The notes: generated by a model from the letters alone, not told the origin. 64,000 nt of DNA from Lacihabitans sp. CS3-21 (GCF_024343675.1 NZ_RJUD01000019.1:1-64000), one strand, 5' to 3'. Positions 33,154 through 42,819 are shown, counted from the stretch's first letter. Translations and numbers: made by a program.

Positions 33154-35844
33154 ATGTTATTCAACCTTAAAAAATTAACGCTCTTCTTGGCAATTATTGC
33201 TGCCATTGGAGCTGCTTCATTTACTATAACTAAAAATCCTTTTTCAAAACACGCCATTGAAGATAATCCCAAAATCAAGAAATTGAGATTATCTGAAGGA
33301 TTTGCAGCTGAACATATCTATAGCCCTTCGGCAAATAATCAGGGCTCATGGGTAGCCATGGCTTTTGATGACAAGGGCCGATTGATTACATCTGATCAGT
33401 ATGGAAAGCTTTACAGGTTAAAAATTCCTGCTATTGGTTCGTCTTCTTTAACACCAGAAGTGGAGAATCTTAAAATTGGCACAGGAATAGGTGCAGACAC
33501 CATGGGAATGGGCTATTCTCAGGGACTATTATATGCTTTCAATAGTCTTTATGTGATGGTAAACAATAGCAAAAATAATAAATCTTTTACAAGGCAAAGT
33601 GGCCTATATCGCCTGCAAGATATGGATGGCGACGACCAATTTGAGAAAGTGACTTTCATGAAACCAATGGACGGAGATGGTGAGCATGGTCCTCATAGTA
33701 TCAAACTTTCGCCTGATGGAAAATCTCTGGTTGTAATTTCTGGTAACCATACCGATGTACCTCCAATGGACCATTACCGTTTACCTAACAACTGGCAAGA
33801 AGATCAGCTTTTTCCATTAATTAAGGATCCTCGCGGTCATGCAAATGACCGTATGGCACCAGGAGGTTGGGTTGCTCAGCTTGACCCTGAAGGTAAACAT
33901 TGGGAATTATTAAACGCTGGATATAGAAACGCTTTTGATTTTGACTACAACGAAGTAGGTGATTTATTTGTATATGATGCCGACATGGAGTGGGATTTTG
34001 GTACACCTTGGTATAGACCTACCAGAGTTTCTCATTCTACGTCTGGTGCTGAATTTGGTTGGAGAACTGGTAATAGCAAATGGTCACAAACATATCCCGA
34101 TAACCTTCCACCTGTTATCAATATCGGACAAGGTTCGCCTACGAATTTAATCCACTTGAAAAATGCAAAAGTACCTGCAAAATACCAAAGAACGCTACTT
34201 GCTTTTGATTGGAGTTTTGGTATCATGCATGCCATTCATCTTAAACCTTCTGGCTCAACTTATACAGCCGAACGCACTGAGTTCCTTTCTGGATTACCGC
34301 TTCCTTTAACCGATGGAGTAGTGGGTCCTGATGGGTCTATTTATTTTATGACCGGCGGAAGAAGGTTGGAGTCAGACTTATATAGAGTTACCTATGTTGG
34401 AAGCGAATCTACAGCCCCAATAGCTGTTACACCTATAAATGAGGCCAATGCTTTACGTCGTAACTTGGAAAAATTTCACACAGGTGGGCCAAATGCTGAT
34501 GCTGTAAAAACTGCTTGGCCTCATCTAAAAAGTACAGATAGGTTTATTCGTTACGCTGCAAGATTGGCGTTGGAACACCAGCCTGTATCTCAATGGCAAG
34601 ACTTGGCTTTGGCAGAGAAAGATCCAGTGGCTTCAACGCAGTCATTGATTTCTTTAATCAGAATGGGTAAAGGTGACAAACAAAATGAGATAATCAATGC
34701 TTTATTGAAAATCAACTATAAAACCTTATCAGAATCTCAAAAGATTGATGTATTAAGAGCTTTTGAATTGTCATTTTTAAGAATGGGAATGCCAACTGAA
34801 GCCAATAAAACAAAAATCATTGCCTACATGAATCCAAACTACCCAGGTAATACGGCTGAGCTTAACCGAATGTTGAGCAAAAACCTATTGTATCTGGATG
34901 CCCCTGGTGCCATTCAAAAAACGATGGCATTAATGAAATTGAAGGATGAGCCAGGTGCCACTGACAATATGCTCAAAACAGCAACAAATTCAAATGATTT
35001 GATTGGTAGAAGTACACAATATGGAGGTGATATCGCAAATACCTTAGCCAATTTGCCTCCAATGCAGCAAACCTATTACGCAAACGTTCTGACTATGGCC
35101 AAAAAAGGTTGGACAAATGCGGAAAGAGAAACCTATTTTAAATGGTTTAACAATGCCTTCACATTTAAAGGTGGAAATAGTTACGTTGGATTTATTGATA
35201 GATCGAGGAAATTGGCTCTCAAGAATGTTCCAGAAGACAAAAGAGCCTATTTTGATAAACTTTCAGGAGCCGAATTATTAAGTTCAAATGGAAACAATTT
35301 GGTTTCGTCTGCATATCCAAAAGGCCCTGGTAGAAGATGGACACTTCAATCTGGCACTCCTGTTTTAGAAAAAGGATTAACAGATAGAGACTTTGAACAA
35401 GGTAAAGCGATGTTTTCTGCAACAACCTGTAAAGGATGTCATACTATGAGAGGTGAAGGTGGAGCAGCAGGACCAGATTTGACTCAAATTGGTACGCGTT
35501 TTTCGCCAAAAGATATTTTGGAAGCCATTGTTGATCCGGATAAAACCATATCAGATCAGTATGCAGCTACGCAATTTTCTTTAAAAAATGGTACTTCGAT
35601 TGTTGGTAGATTGGTAAATGAAGATAAGTTGGCTTACTATGTTTCTCAGAATCCTTATGCCCCTGACGCATTGGAAAAAGTATTGAAAAAGAACGTAAGC
35701 TCAACCAAAACATCCAATGTTTCAATGATGTTCCAAGGTTTAATAAATAGCCTCAACGAAGAGGAATTCAAAGATTTGATGGCTTATTTGATTTCAGCTG
35801 GAAATCCTAAAAATCCGATGTTTAAGGCTCAAGTACAGAAATAA
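33154..35844 (+). CDS. PVC-type beta-propeller/heme-binding protein
   Basis: 896 residues with a signal peptide. Residues about 40-430 resemble a soluble dehydrogenase beta-propeller (GGWVAQLDPEGKHWELLNAG, FDWSFGIMHAI); about 440-720 looks like HEAT-type helical repeats; the C-terminus has a cytochrome c site CKGCHTM (759-763) in the 'Pirellula/Verrucomicrobium-type' heme domain (GPDLTQIG, ILEAIVDPDKTIS). These proteins are thought to oxidise sugars in the periplasm and pass electrons to the respiratory chain. Bracketed by terminators, so possibly transcribed alone. Confidence 0.85.
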   Translation: MLFNLKKLTLFLAIIAAIGAASFTITKNPFSKHAIEDNPKIKKLRLSEGFAAEHIYSPSANNQGSWVAMAFDDKGRLITSDQYGKLYRLKIPAIGSSSLTPEVENLKIGTGIGADTMGMGYSQGLLYAFNSLYVMVNNSKNNKSFTRQSGLYRLQDMDGDDQFEKVTFMKPMDGDGEHGPHSIKLSPDGKSLVVISGNHTDVPPMDHYRLPNNWQEDQLFPLIKDPRGHANDRMAPGGWVAQLDPEGKHWELLNAGYRNAFDFDYNEVGDLFVYDADMEWDFGTPWYRPTRVSHSTSGAEFGWRTGNSKWSQTYPDNLPPVINIGQGSPTNLIHLKNAKVPAKYQRTLLAFDWSFGIMHAIHLKPSGSTYTAERTEFLSGLPLPLTDGVVGPDGSIYFMTGGRRLESDLYRVTYVGSESTAPIAVTPINEANALRRNLEKFHTGGPNADAVKTAWPHLKSTDRFIRYAARLALEHQPVSQWQDLALAEKDPVASTQSLISLIRMGKGDKQNEIINALLKINYKTLSESQKIDVLRAFELSFLRMGMPTEANKTKIIAYMNPNYPGNTAELNRMLSKNLLYLDAPGAIQKTMALMKLKDEPGATDNMLKTATNSNDLIGRSTQYGGDIANTLANLPPMQQTYYANVLTMAKKGWTNAERETYFKWFNNAFTFKGGNSYVGFIDRSRKLALKNVPEDKRAYFDKLSGAELLSSNGNNLVSSAYPKGPGRRWTLQSGTPVLEKGLTDRDFEQGKAMFSATTCKGCHTMRGEGGAAGPDLTQIGTRFSPKDILEAIVDPDKTISDQYAATQFSLKNGTSIVGRLVNEDKLAYYVSQNPYAPDALEKVLKKNVSSTKTSNVSMMFQGLINSLNEEEFKDLMAYLISAGNPKNPMFKAQVQK

Positions 35845-35865
35845 ATATCATTTAAAATAAAATCT

Positions 35866-35900
35866 GGCTATATCTATATTTCATAGATATAGCCTTTTTT
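35866..35900 (+). terminator. Terminator after the heme-binding protein gene
   Basis: GGCTATATCTA (35866-35876) and TAGATATAGCC (35884-35894) form a perfect 11-bp stem, then six T. Confidence 0.9.
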
Positions 35901-35913
35901 AATCTTCAAAAAA

Positions 35914-37371
35914 ATGAAGCATAGGAACAAATTAATTATTTTTATAATATTTGTTTTTTTGGGAATACACACATCACAAATTTTTGGTCAAGAAACCAAA
36001 AAGCCCAATATACTTTACATTTTAGTTGATCAATGGCGAGCTCAAGCAACTGGGTACGCAGGCGACAAAAATGCCATTACGCCCAATTTAGATAAATTGG
36101 CGTCGGAAAGCATAAATCTAAAAAATGCCATTTCTGGAACACCAGTTTGTACACCACATCGAGCCTCATTAATGACTGGCCAATATCCACTATCCAACGG
36201 TATGTTTATGAATGATGTTTTGTTAGACACCAATGCCATAACTATGGCAAAAGTATTTTCAAAAGCAGGCTATAATACTGGATATGTGGGTAAATGGCAT
36301 TTAGACGGGCATGGTAGAAATAGCTTTATTCCTCCCACTCGCCAACAAGGGTTCCAGTATTGGAAAGCATTGGAATGCTCACATGACTATAACAATTCGG
36401 CTTATTATGTGGGAGATTCAAAGAAAAAAATGATTTGGAAAGGATATGATGTGGTGGCTCAAACAGAGGATGTAATCAGTTATATGAAAAGTCAAGCAAA
36501 TCAACCTAATCCGTTTTTGATGTTCATTTCTATCGGTAGTCCTCATGATCCTTATCAAACAGCACCCGAAAAGTATAGGAAGTTGTATCAAAACAAAGAA
36601 TTAATTATTAACCCCAATGTGCCTGCTGATAAATTAGAAAAAGTAAAAAAGGATTTGATTGGATATTATTCTCATATAGCCGCCATAGATGAAAGCATAG
36701 GGAAAATGTGGGAAACTTTGAAAGATTTAGGAATCGATGAGAACACAATAATTGTATTTTCATCTGATCACGGAGATCTTTTAGGAGCTCACGGTGCTTG
36801 GAACAAACAGCAACCTTATGAGGAAAGTTTACGCGTACCATTTCTAATTCATTATCCAAAATTGTTTGGGAAAAAACCAAAAACCCGCTCTACATTACTG
36901 AATTCACCAGATATAATGCCCACCCTATTAGGACTTGCCAAAATCAAAATTCCAAATTCTGTTGAAGGATTAGATTTTTCTGGAGAAATGAAAGGAACAA
37001 AAAAAGACAAAGTCTTACAAACGCTAATTGCTTGTTATCAGCCATTTGGGCAATGGGATAGACAAAGAGGAGGTAAGGAATACCGTGGCGTTTACACAGG
37101 AAAATATACTTATACAAGAGATTTAAATGGTCCTTGGTTGCTTTTTGATAACGAAAAAGATCCATTTCAAATGAATAACCTTATTGGAAAGCCTGAATTT
37201 GCAATTCTTCAAAATGATATGGAAGAAAGATTGAAATCAGAATTACGAAAGAGAAATGATAAATTTGAACCTGGTATGGAATATATAAAAAAGTGGAAAT
37301 ATATTGTAGACAATACTGAAACTGTACCTTATTTAAAAATTAATTATGAAGGTAAACCAATAGTCGAATAG
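35914..37371 (+). CDS. Type I sulfatase
   Basis: 485 residues with a signal peptide (about 1-25). Active-site motif CTPHRASLMTG with Cys79 (converted to formylglycine in active enzymes), metal-site aspartates in ILYILVDQWRA and FSSDHGDLLGAHG, and KWHLDGHG. Removes sulfate esters, most likely from a carbohydrate given the SusC/SusD context. Its stop codon directly abuts the ATG of the next sulfatase gene, so the two are translated from one message. A maturase gene is not in this window. Confidence 0.93.
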   Translation: MKHRNKLIIFIIFVFLGIHTSQIFGQETKKPNILYILVDQWRAQATGYAGDKNAITPNLDKLASESINLKNAISGTPVCTPHRASLMTGQYPLSNGMFMNDVLLDTNAITMAKVFSKAGYNTGYVGKWHLDGHGRNSFIPPTRQQGFQYWKALECSHDYNNSAYYVGDSKKKMIWKGYDVVAQTEDVISYMKSQANQPNPFLMFISIGSPHDPYQTAPEKYRKLYQNKELIINPNVPADKLEKVKKDLIGYYSHIAAIDESIGKMWETLKDLGIDENTIIVFSSDHGDLLGAHGAWNKQQPYEESLRVPFLIHYPKLFGKKPKTRSTLLNSPDIMPTLLGLAKIKIPNSVEGLDFSGEMKGTKKDKVLQTLIACYQPFGQWDRQRGGKEYRGVYTGKYTYTRDLNGPWLLFDNEKDPFQMNNLIGKPEFAILQNDMEERLKSELRKRNDKFEPGMEYIKKWKYIVDNTETVPYLKINYEGKPIVE

Positions 37372-39087
37372 ATGATAAAAACTAAATTTTACTTAGGCCT
37401 TTATCCTTTACTTATTTTTGTTTCAATAGCATTAGGTTTTTCTTTCAAAGCTAAAAAAGCGGGAGATATTTTAAAGCCAAATATCATCTTTATTCTCACA
37501 GATGACCATCGTGCCGATGCACTTGGCTATGCGGGAAATAAATATGCCTTTACGCCAGAAATGGATAAACTTGCAAAAGGAGGAACTTACTTTAAAAACG
37601 CGTTGGTTACTACGCCTATTTGTGCTGCTAGTAGAGCAAGTATTTTGAGTTCAATGCATGAAAGAAGCCATCGTTATACCTTTCAAACTGGCGATATTAA
37701 GCAAGAATACATGGAAAACGCCTACCCTAAAATTTTAAAAAATGCAGGCTATTTTACTGGGTTTTATGGCAAATTTGGAGTAAATTACAAAAAGCTTGAC
37801 GAATTGTTCGATGTACATGAAGACTATGATAGGAATGGAAAGTATCCAGATAAGCGAGGCTATTTTTTCAAAACAATAGGTACTGATACTGTTCATTTGA
37901 CACGCTATACGGGCCAAAAAGCCATAGAGTTTATAGAAAATGCACCTATGGACAAACCGTTTTGCTTATCACTTAGTTTTTCAGCTCCTCATGCACATGA
38001 CAACGCTCCTGATCAATATTTTTATGATGAACAAACTTCTCATTGGCTTGAAAACCAGAAAATTGAACCCCCTTTATTGGCTGAGGATAAGTTTTTTATG
38101 GCACAACCCAAAGAAGTAAAAAATGGTTTTAGTCGTCTTCGGTGGACTTGGCGATTTGACGAACCTGCCAAATATCAACAAATGGTGAAAGGTTATTATA
38201 GGATGATTGCTGGTGTAGACCTAGAAATTACCAAGATTCGTGCTGAATTGAAGAAGAAAGGGCTTGAAAAAAATACGGTTATTATAGTAATGGGAGATAA
38301 TGGCTATTTTTTAGGGGAAAGACAATTAGCCGACAAATGGTTATTGTATGATAAGTCCATCAGGGTACCTTTAATTATATTCGACCCAAGGAATAAAGTC
38401 CATCAAGAAATCAATGAGATGGCATTAAATATTGATATCCCAGCCACAATTCTGCATATGGCTCAAATAAAACGACCAAACATTTATCAAGGTAAAAGTT
38501 TAGTTCCGCTCATTGACAAACAAATATCCCACCTTCGGCGAGATACAGTTTTAATAGAACATCTTTGGGAGTTTGAAAATATTCCTCCAAGTGAAGGTGT
38601 CAGAACTAAGGATTGGAAGTATTTTAGATATGTGAATGATATGTCCTGGGAAGAATTGTATAATTTAAAAACTGATCCATTGGAGATATATAATTTAGCC
38701 AAAAACCCTAAGTATCGGTTGGTTTTGAATCAATTAAAAAAGGAGACTGCGAATTTAATAAATAAATTTCAAGACCCGTTTTTGGGGGGATGTACGGATT
38801 TAAAATCCAAATTTGAAAAATCATGTAAGTTTAGCTGGGATATTTCTAAAAAAACGAAATCCCAAACTTCTTATCAATTAATAGTCTCTTCTTCCAAGTC
38901 AAAACTAGATCAAAACATAGGCGATATATGGAACTCTTTGCAAATTAAGTCTGCCTCTTCCAATGTAAATCTGCCTGAAAATATAACATTAAAAAAAGGG
39001 CAAACCATTTTTTGGAAAGTAAGGATTTGGGATGAATTAAATCGAACGGGGGAATATTCAGAGTCTAAAACCATAATTTCTTATTAA
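37372..39087 (+). CDS. Type I sulfatase with C-terminal rhamnosidase-like Ig domain
   Basis: 571 residues with a signal peptide. Sulfatase core about 35-460: IIFILTDDHRADALGYAGN, active-site CAASRAS with Cys84, VIVMGDNGYFLGE, KWLLYDKSIRVPLI. Residues about 480-571 form an extra tail (FSWDISKKTKSQTSYQLIV, then FWKVRIWDELNRTGEYS) that resembles the Ig-like segment at the N-terminus of bacterial alpha-L-rhamnosidases. Either a carbohydrate-targeting domain or the remnant of a fused enzyme; the gene ends soon after the domain and nothing rhamnosidase-like follows. Confidence 0.88.
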   Translation: MIKTKFYLGLYPLLIFVSIALGFSFKAKKAGDILKPNIIFILTDDHRADALGYAGNKYAFTPEMDKLAKGGTYFKNALVTTPICAASRASILSSMHERSHRYTFQTGDIKQEYMENAYPKILKNAGYFTGFYGKFGVNYKKLDELFDVHEDYDRNGKYPDKRGYFFKTIGTDTVHLTRYTGQKAIEFIENAPMDKPFCLSLSFSAPHAHDNAPDQYFYDEQTSHWLENQKIEPPLLAEDKFFMAQPKEVKNGFSRLRWTWRFDEPAKYQQMVKGYYRMIAGVDLEITKIRAELKKKGLEKNTVIIVMGDNGYFLGERQLADKWLLYDKSIRVPLIIFDPRNKVHQEINEMALNIDIPATILHMAQIKRPNIYQGKSLVPLIDKQISHLRRDTVLIEHLWEFENIPPSEGVRTKDWKYFRYVNDMSWEELYNLKTDPLEIYNLAKNPKYRLVLNQLKKETANLINKFQDPFLGGCTDLKSKFEKSCKFSWDISKKTKSQTSYQLIVSSSKSKLDQNIGDIWNSLQIKSASSNVNLPENITLKKGQTIFWKVRIWDELNRTGEYSESKTIISY

Positions 39088-39358
39088 CGAATTAAACCTA
39101 AAATGTTCCTTGTCAAATATTCTTTGAGAAAGAATTATATTGATATAAAGTATTTCAATCGCACAATCGCTAAATATTTATTATTGTTATGATATAAAGG
39201 AGAGTGAAGGACAGTTATTGCTTTTTTTATAATTTAGTTTACATAAAATAATATTATAATTACTTTTTTGAAAATCTATATTTATATTTAGCTTTTGAAA
39301 ATTTGGAATAAAGAAGTATTATTTTTTTTGAATTATTCAACCTTAAAAAAACAAAAAA

Positions 39359-40129
39359 ATGCTCAATTTTAAAGGATTTCTTCCTGCAATACTTCTTTTG
39401 TTTACCTTCGCAATAAGTTGTAAAACTTCTCAAACTTCTTCTGAATCTGAAAAAGGATTCAAGTCTATTTTTGATGGTAAAAGCCTAAAAGGCTGGTCTG
39501 GTGATACCAAATATTGGAGAGTCGAAAATGGCTCTATTGTAGGAGAAATCACCCCAGAAACACTTTTAAAAACCAATTCTTTTTTGACATGGCAAGGAGG
39601 CGAACCAGCTGATTTTGAATTAAAAGCAGAGTTTAATATCACTGAGAAAGGCAATTCTGGCATAAATTATCGTAGCGTAATATTTCCAGATGTGCCAAAT
39701 GCATTGAAAGGTTATCAAGCCGACATTGACGGAGCAAATAGATATACTGGGCAGAATTATGAGGAAAGAGGTCGTACCACTTTGGCATATCGTGGACAAA
39801 TAACTGAAATAAATGCTCAAAGTGCCCATATGTCCCCTGAACAAGTACGAGCCAAAGTGGCAAAAAATGCGTGGACTGAACTAAAAGTAACCGGCTCATT
39901 AGGCGAAAATGAAGGACTAAAGGCCAAAATCAAAGCTGAAGATTGGAACGAAATCAGGTTGGTAGCTAAAGGAAATCGCTTACAACACTATGTCAACGGT
40001 GTTTTGATGAGCGACGTTACGGATAATGATACAGTTAATGGCAAATCAAAAGGTCTTTTGGGCGTGCAAGTGCATGTAGGCCCACCCATGAAAGTACAGT
40101 ATAGAAATATTAGAATTAAAAATTTGTAG
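39359..40129 (+). CDS. DUF1080 (3-keto-glycoside hydrolase-type) lipoprotein
   Basis: 256 residues. Lipobox FAISC (Cys21). One DUF1080 concanavalin-like domain: FKSIFDGKSLKGW, YWRVENGSIVGE, FELKAEFNI, GNSGINYRS, GLLGVQVHVGPPMKVQYRNI. Family members are abundant in Bacteroidota and Planctomycetes and some hydrolyse 3-keto-glycosides produced by Gfo/Idh/MocA oxidoreductases. The gene neighbourhood (isomerases, an oxidoreductase) supports that role. Leader motif TCAACCTTAAA is 11 nt before the ATG. Confidence 0.9.
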   Translation: MLNFKGFLPAILLLFTFAISCKTSQTSSESEKGFKSIFDGKSLKGWSGDTKYWRVENGSIVGEITPETLLKTNSFLTWQGGEPADFELKAEFNITEKGNSGINYRSVIFPDVPNALKGYQADIDGANRYTGQNYEERGRTTLAYRGQITEINAQSAHMSPEQVRAKVAKNAWTELKVTGSLGENEGLKAKIKAEDWNEIRLVAKGNRLQHYVNGVLMSDVTDNDTVNGKSKGLLGVQVHVGPPMKVQYRNIRIKNL

Positions 40130-40148
40130 AACTTAAAAGAGCTTTGGT

Positions 40149-40190
40149 TATGAGCTAAAAGCTAATAGCTATGAGCTGAAAGCTAAATAA
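40149..40190 (+). repeat. Two 21-bp degenerate direct repeats adjoining a start codon
   Basis: TATGAGCTAAAAGCTAATAGC (split over 40149-40169) is followed directly by a near copy at 40170-40190 that runs into the start codon of the next gene. The core AGCTRAAAGCTA recurs. No coding role; function unknown. Confidence 0.75.
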
Positions 40191-41041
40191 TGGTTAAAAT
40201 TGGATTTAATGTATTGGCTTGGACGGCCAATGTTACGGAGGAATTGTTTCCCACACTCGATAAATTAAAGAAAATAGGCTACGATGGCGTAGAGTTTTTT
40301 GTGGGTGGTGCAGCGTCTATTAACTGCATGAAAGTGGGTCAACATGCCAAAGAACTTGGATTGGATGTTACTACGGTGACAGTTGTTGGGAAAGACACCA
40401 ATCCCATCAATGCTTCCGCCTCCATCAGAGCTGCTGCTCTCGACGCCATCAAAATTGCCATTGATAGGACCCATGATTTGGGTGGAACTTTACTTTGTGG
40501 TCCAATTCATTCTGCACACAATCATTTTGAAGCCCACCCGGCTCTAGATGAAGAGTATAAACGTGCAGCCGAGGTGCTTTATCAGGCAGGAGATTATGCT
40601 CAAAAAGCGGGGATTGTTTTAGGCCCTGAAGCCTTAAATCGCTTCGAATGCTACCTCTGCAATACCATGGAGCAGTTGGCAAGGCTACTAAATGAAACCA
40701 ATCACCCAAATGTTCGTGCTATGTTTGATACGCACCATGCCAACATGGAGGAGAAAAAGTTTGCCACTGCTATTGAGACCATCGCTCCATTTTTGCACCA
40801 TGTACATATCAGTGAAAACGACCGTGGGACACCTGGGGAAGGCCATATCCAATTTGATGATACTTTTTCTACTTTGAAAAAAATAGACTATTCTGGCTAT
40901 TTGACTATAGAAGCATTTTCAAGAAACGACCCGGATTTTGCAAATGCCATAGGCGTTTGGAGAGAATACAATGCTCCGTGGGATATTGCAGAAAATGGTT
41001 ATAAATTCATAAAAATGATGTGTGAAAAGCACCAATTATAG
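40190..41041 (+). CDS. D-tagatose/D-psicose 3-epimerase-family protein
   Basis: 283-residue TIM barrel. Four putative metal ligands are Glu147 (GPEALNRFE), Asp180 (MFDTHH), His206 (HVHISENDRG) and Glu241 (LTIEAF). Their spacing equals, with a constant offset of five, the Glu152/Asp185/His211/Glu246 site I recall for Pseudomonas tagatose 3-epimerase. Probably epimerises a free ketose or keto-sugar in the cytoplasm. Next gene, a related barrel, begins 97 nt later. Substrate unproven. Confidence 0.88.
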   Translation: MVKIGFNVLAWTANVTEELFPTLDKLKKIGYDGVEFFVGGAASINCMKVGQHAKELGLDVTTVTVVGKDTNPINASASIRAAALDAIKIAIDRTHDLGGTLLCGPIHSAHNHFEAHPALDEEYKRAAEVLYQAGDYAQKAGIVLGPEALNRFECYLCNTMEQLARLLNETNHPNVRAMFDTHHANMEEKKFATAIETIAPFLHHVHISENDRGTPGEGHIQFDDTFSTLKKIDYSGYLTIEAFSRNDPDFANAIGVWREYNAPWDIAENGYKFIKMMCEKHQL

Positions 41042-41068
41042 TCCTCATTTTGAATAATTTTCTTTTAA

Positions 41069-41108
41069 AATCAGTGTAAATCAGTTCAATCCGTGTCATC
41101 TGTGTTCC
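41069..41108 (+). repeat. Dispersed 40-nt repeat, copy A
   Basis: Begins AATCAGTGTAAATCAG and ends CCGTGTCATCTGTGTTCC. It aligns without gaps over 40 nt to copy B at 42780-42819 and shares its end with 48462-48487. Here it lies in the spacer before the next isomerase gene. Confidence 0.8.
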
Positions 41109-41141
41109 AATTTAAAATCAATTTAAAATCAATTTAAAATG
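41109..41141 (+). repeat. Triple 11-bp repeat forming the leader of the isomerase gene
   Basis: Three tandem copies of AATTTAAAATC, the third ending in the start codon (AATTTAAAATG). Slippage-prone and directly upstream of translation initiation. Confidence 0.85.
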
Positions 41142-41966
41142 AAAAATAATATCCCCTTCCGATTCGGCTCAGAAGTGTACACTTGGTATATGGCCGGCAA
41201 TGGCGAAACCCACAAAGGCCAATTGGGCCACATGATAGAAGTCATCGCCAAAGCTGGATTTACAGGCATTCAACCCATTTTTACTTGGATGGGGGATTTG
41301 GTAGACCCAGGACTTTTGGTGGCAAAACTTCAGGAAAACGGCATTGAACTGGCTGCTTTGGCCTTAGCACAAGAGTGGAATGGTAAAGAAGAGACCGCCG
41401 AGGAAAGAACAATTTCTGACAATGCCATTGCCCTGTTAGAGCATTTCCCAAAGGCTGTTTTAAACACAGTGCAAATACCAACTGGAAGACATGATTTAGA
41501 AGCAAGACAAAAATCATTAGTAAATATCGTAAATTCTGTTTCGCAAAGAGCTCATGATAAAGGAATTGCATGTAGCTATCATCCAAACTCGCCGCACAGT
41601 TCCATTATTCGTACTGCCGAAGACTACAAAATCGTTTTGGAAGGCCTCAACGAAAAAGTAACCGGATGGACGCCAGATGTTGGTCATATCATCAATGGTG
41701 GCATGGACCCTTTGACCAAAATGAAAGAGTACCAACACCTGATCAATCATGTTCATTACAAAGATTGGAATGGTACACCTGAGTGGACCATCATGGGCAA
41801 TGGAAAAGTGGACTTGGTAGGTATTACCCAATGGCTGAAGGAAATCAATTATAGCGGTTGGATTATTTGTGAAGACGAAGGTCCTGAGGCATTAGAAGAT
41901 CCTGACTACGTGACACTACATGACGGTAATTGGATTAAAAATGACTTAATTCCAGCTTTGAAATAA
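41139..41966 (+). CDS. Sugar phosphate isomerase/epimerase-family TIM barrel
   Basis: 275 residues of the AP-endonuclease-2-like TIM barrel family. PDVGHIINGGMDP (about 182-194), HVHYKDWNG (about 205-213) and WIICEDEGPEALEDP (about 247-261) supply likely metal-binding His, Asp and Glu. Related proteins isomerise or dehydrate inositols and keto-sugars. It lies 2 nt upstream of an alpha/beta hydrolase gene. Substrate cannot be read from sequence. Confidence 0.82.
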   Translation: MKNNIPFRFGSEVYTWYMAGNGETHKGQLGHMIEVIAKAGFTGIQPIFTWMGDLVDPGLLVAKLQENGIELAALALAQEWNGKEETAEERTISDNAIALLEHFPKAVLNTVQIPTGRHDLEARQKSLVNIVNSVSQRAHDKGIACSYHPNSPHSSIIRTAEDYKIVLEGLNEKVTGWTPDVGHIINGGMDPLTKMKEYQHLINHVHYKDWNGTPEWTIMGNGKVDLVGITQWLKEINYSGWIICEDEGPEALEDPDYVTLHDGNWIKNDLIPALK

Positions 41967-41968
41967 GT

Positions 41969-42778
41969 ATGCCTTTAATAGAAACTAACGGGATAAAAAT
42001 GTATTATGAGGAACGGGGCAATTTGTCAGCCGAACCTTTACTCCTCATAATGGGTATAACTGCCCCTGGATCAGTTTGGGAGCCGCATTTGGAAGAGTTT
42101 GAGAAGCATTTCAGGTGTATTGTAGGTGACAATAGAGGAGTTGGACTTTCTGATAAACCAGCTGGAGCTTATACTACTGACCAAATGGCGGATGATTATG
42201 CTGGACTTTTAGATAATTTAGGAATCAAAAAAGTAAAAGTTATTGGCTGTTCGATGGGAAGCACCATAGCCCAAAAATTGGCTATTCGACACTCAGAAAA
42301 AGTGGATTCATTAGTATTGATGTGTCCGTGGGCTAGATGTGATAATGCTGCCAAAGGGATTTTTCAGCATATTATGGCCTGCAAAGCACATTTAAATCCA
42401 GAAGAATTTACGAGGTATATTCAGCTTTTGATTTATTCTAAAGCATCTTGGGATGATGAAAAAGTGGCAGCTGAATTGGCAGAAGGAAGAAAAAATGCCC
42501 ATCTTGACCCAAATCCTCAGCCATTTCATGGTTTGGTGGGTCAGGCACATGCTTGTATTAATCACAATGCATTGGCAGATTTGCATAATATTACTCAGAA
42601 AACATTAGTCATTGGTGGTAGAGAGGATATTTTCACGCCTGTATGGATGGCCAAAGAAGTTACTCATGCCCTACCAAATGCCGAACTTTTTTTATATGAA
42701 AAAGCAGGTCATATTTTCCATTTTGAGCACTTGGAAGATTTTAATATGAGGGTAAGGAATTGGTTATTAAATAATTGA
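41969..42778 (+). CDS. Alpha/beta hydrolase
   Basis: 269 residues. Oxyanion region LLIMGITAPG, nucleophile elbow GCSMGS with Ser95, acid in GGREDIFTP and catalytic histidine in KAGHIFHFEH near the C-terminus. No signal peptide; cytoplasmic esterase or C-C hydrolase type. Two nt after the isomerase gene and therefore probably co-translated. It could act on a lactone or ester made in this pathway (inference). Confidence 0.88.
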   Translation: MPLIETNGIKMYYEERGNLSAEPLLLIMGITAPGSVWEPHLEEFEKHFRCIVGDNRGVGLSDKPAGAYTTDQMADDYAGLLDNLGIKKVKVIGCSMGSTIAQKLAIRHSEKVDSLVLMCPWARCDNAAKGIFQHIMACKAHLNPEEFTRYIQLLIYSKASWDDEKVAAELAEGRKNAHLDPNPQPFHGLVGQAHACINHNALADLHNITQKTLVIGGREDIFTPVWMAKEVTHALPNAELFLYEKAGHIFHFEHLEDFNMRVRNWLLNN

Positions 42779-42779
42779 A

Positions 42780-42819
42780 AATCAGTGTTAATCCGTAAAA
42801 TAAGTGTCATCTGTGTTCC
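42780..42819 (+). repeat. Dispersed 40-nt repeat, copy B, carrying the start codon of the next gene
   Basis: Aligns over 40 nt to copy A and ends in the same GTGTCATCTGTGTTCC. The DUF4432 reading frame opens here: TAA at 42801-42803 precedes GTG at 42804, so the only early start codons (GTG 42804, GTG 42813) lie inside the repeat. Confidence 0.8.
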
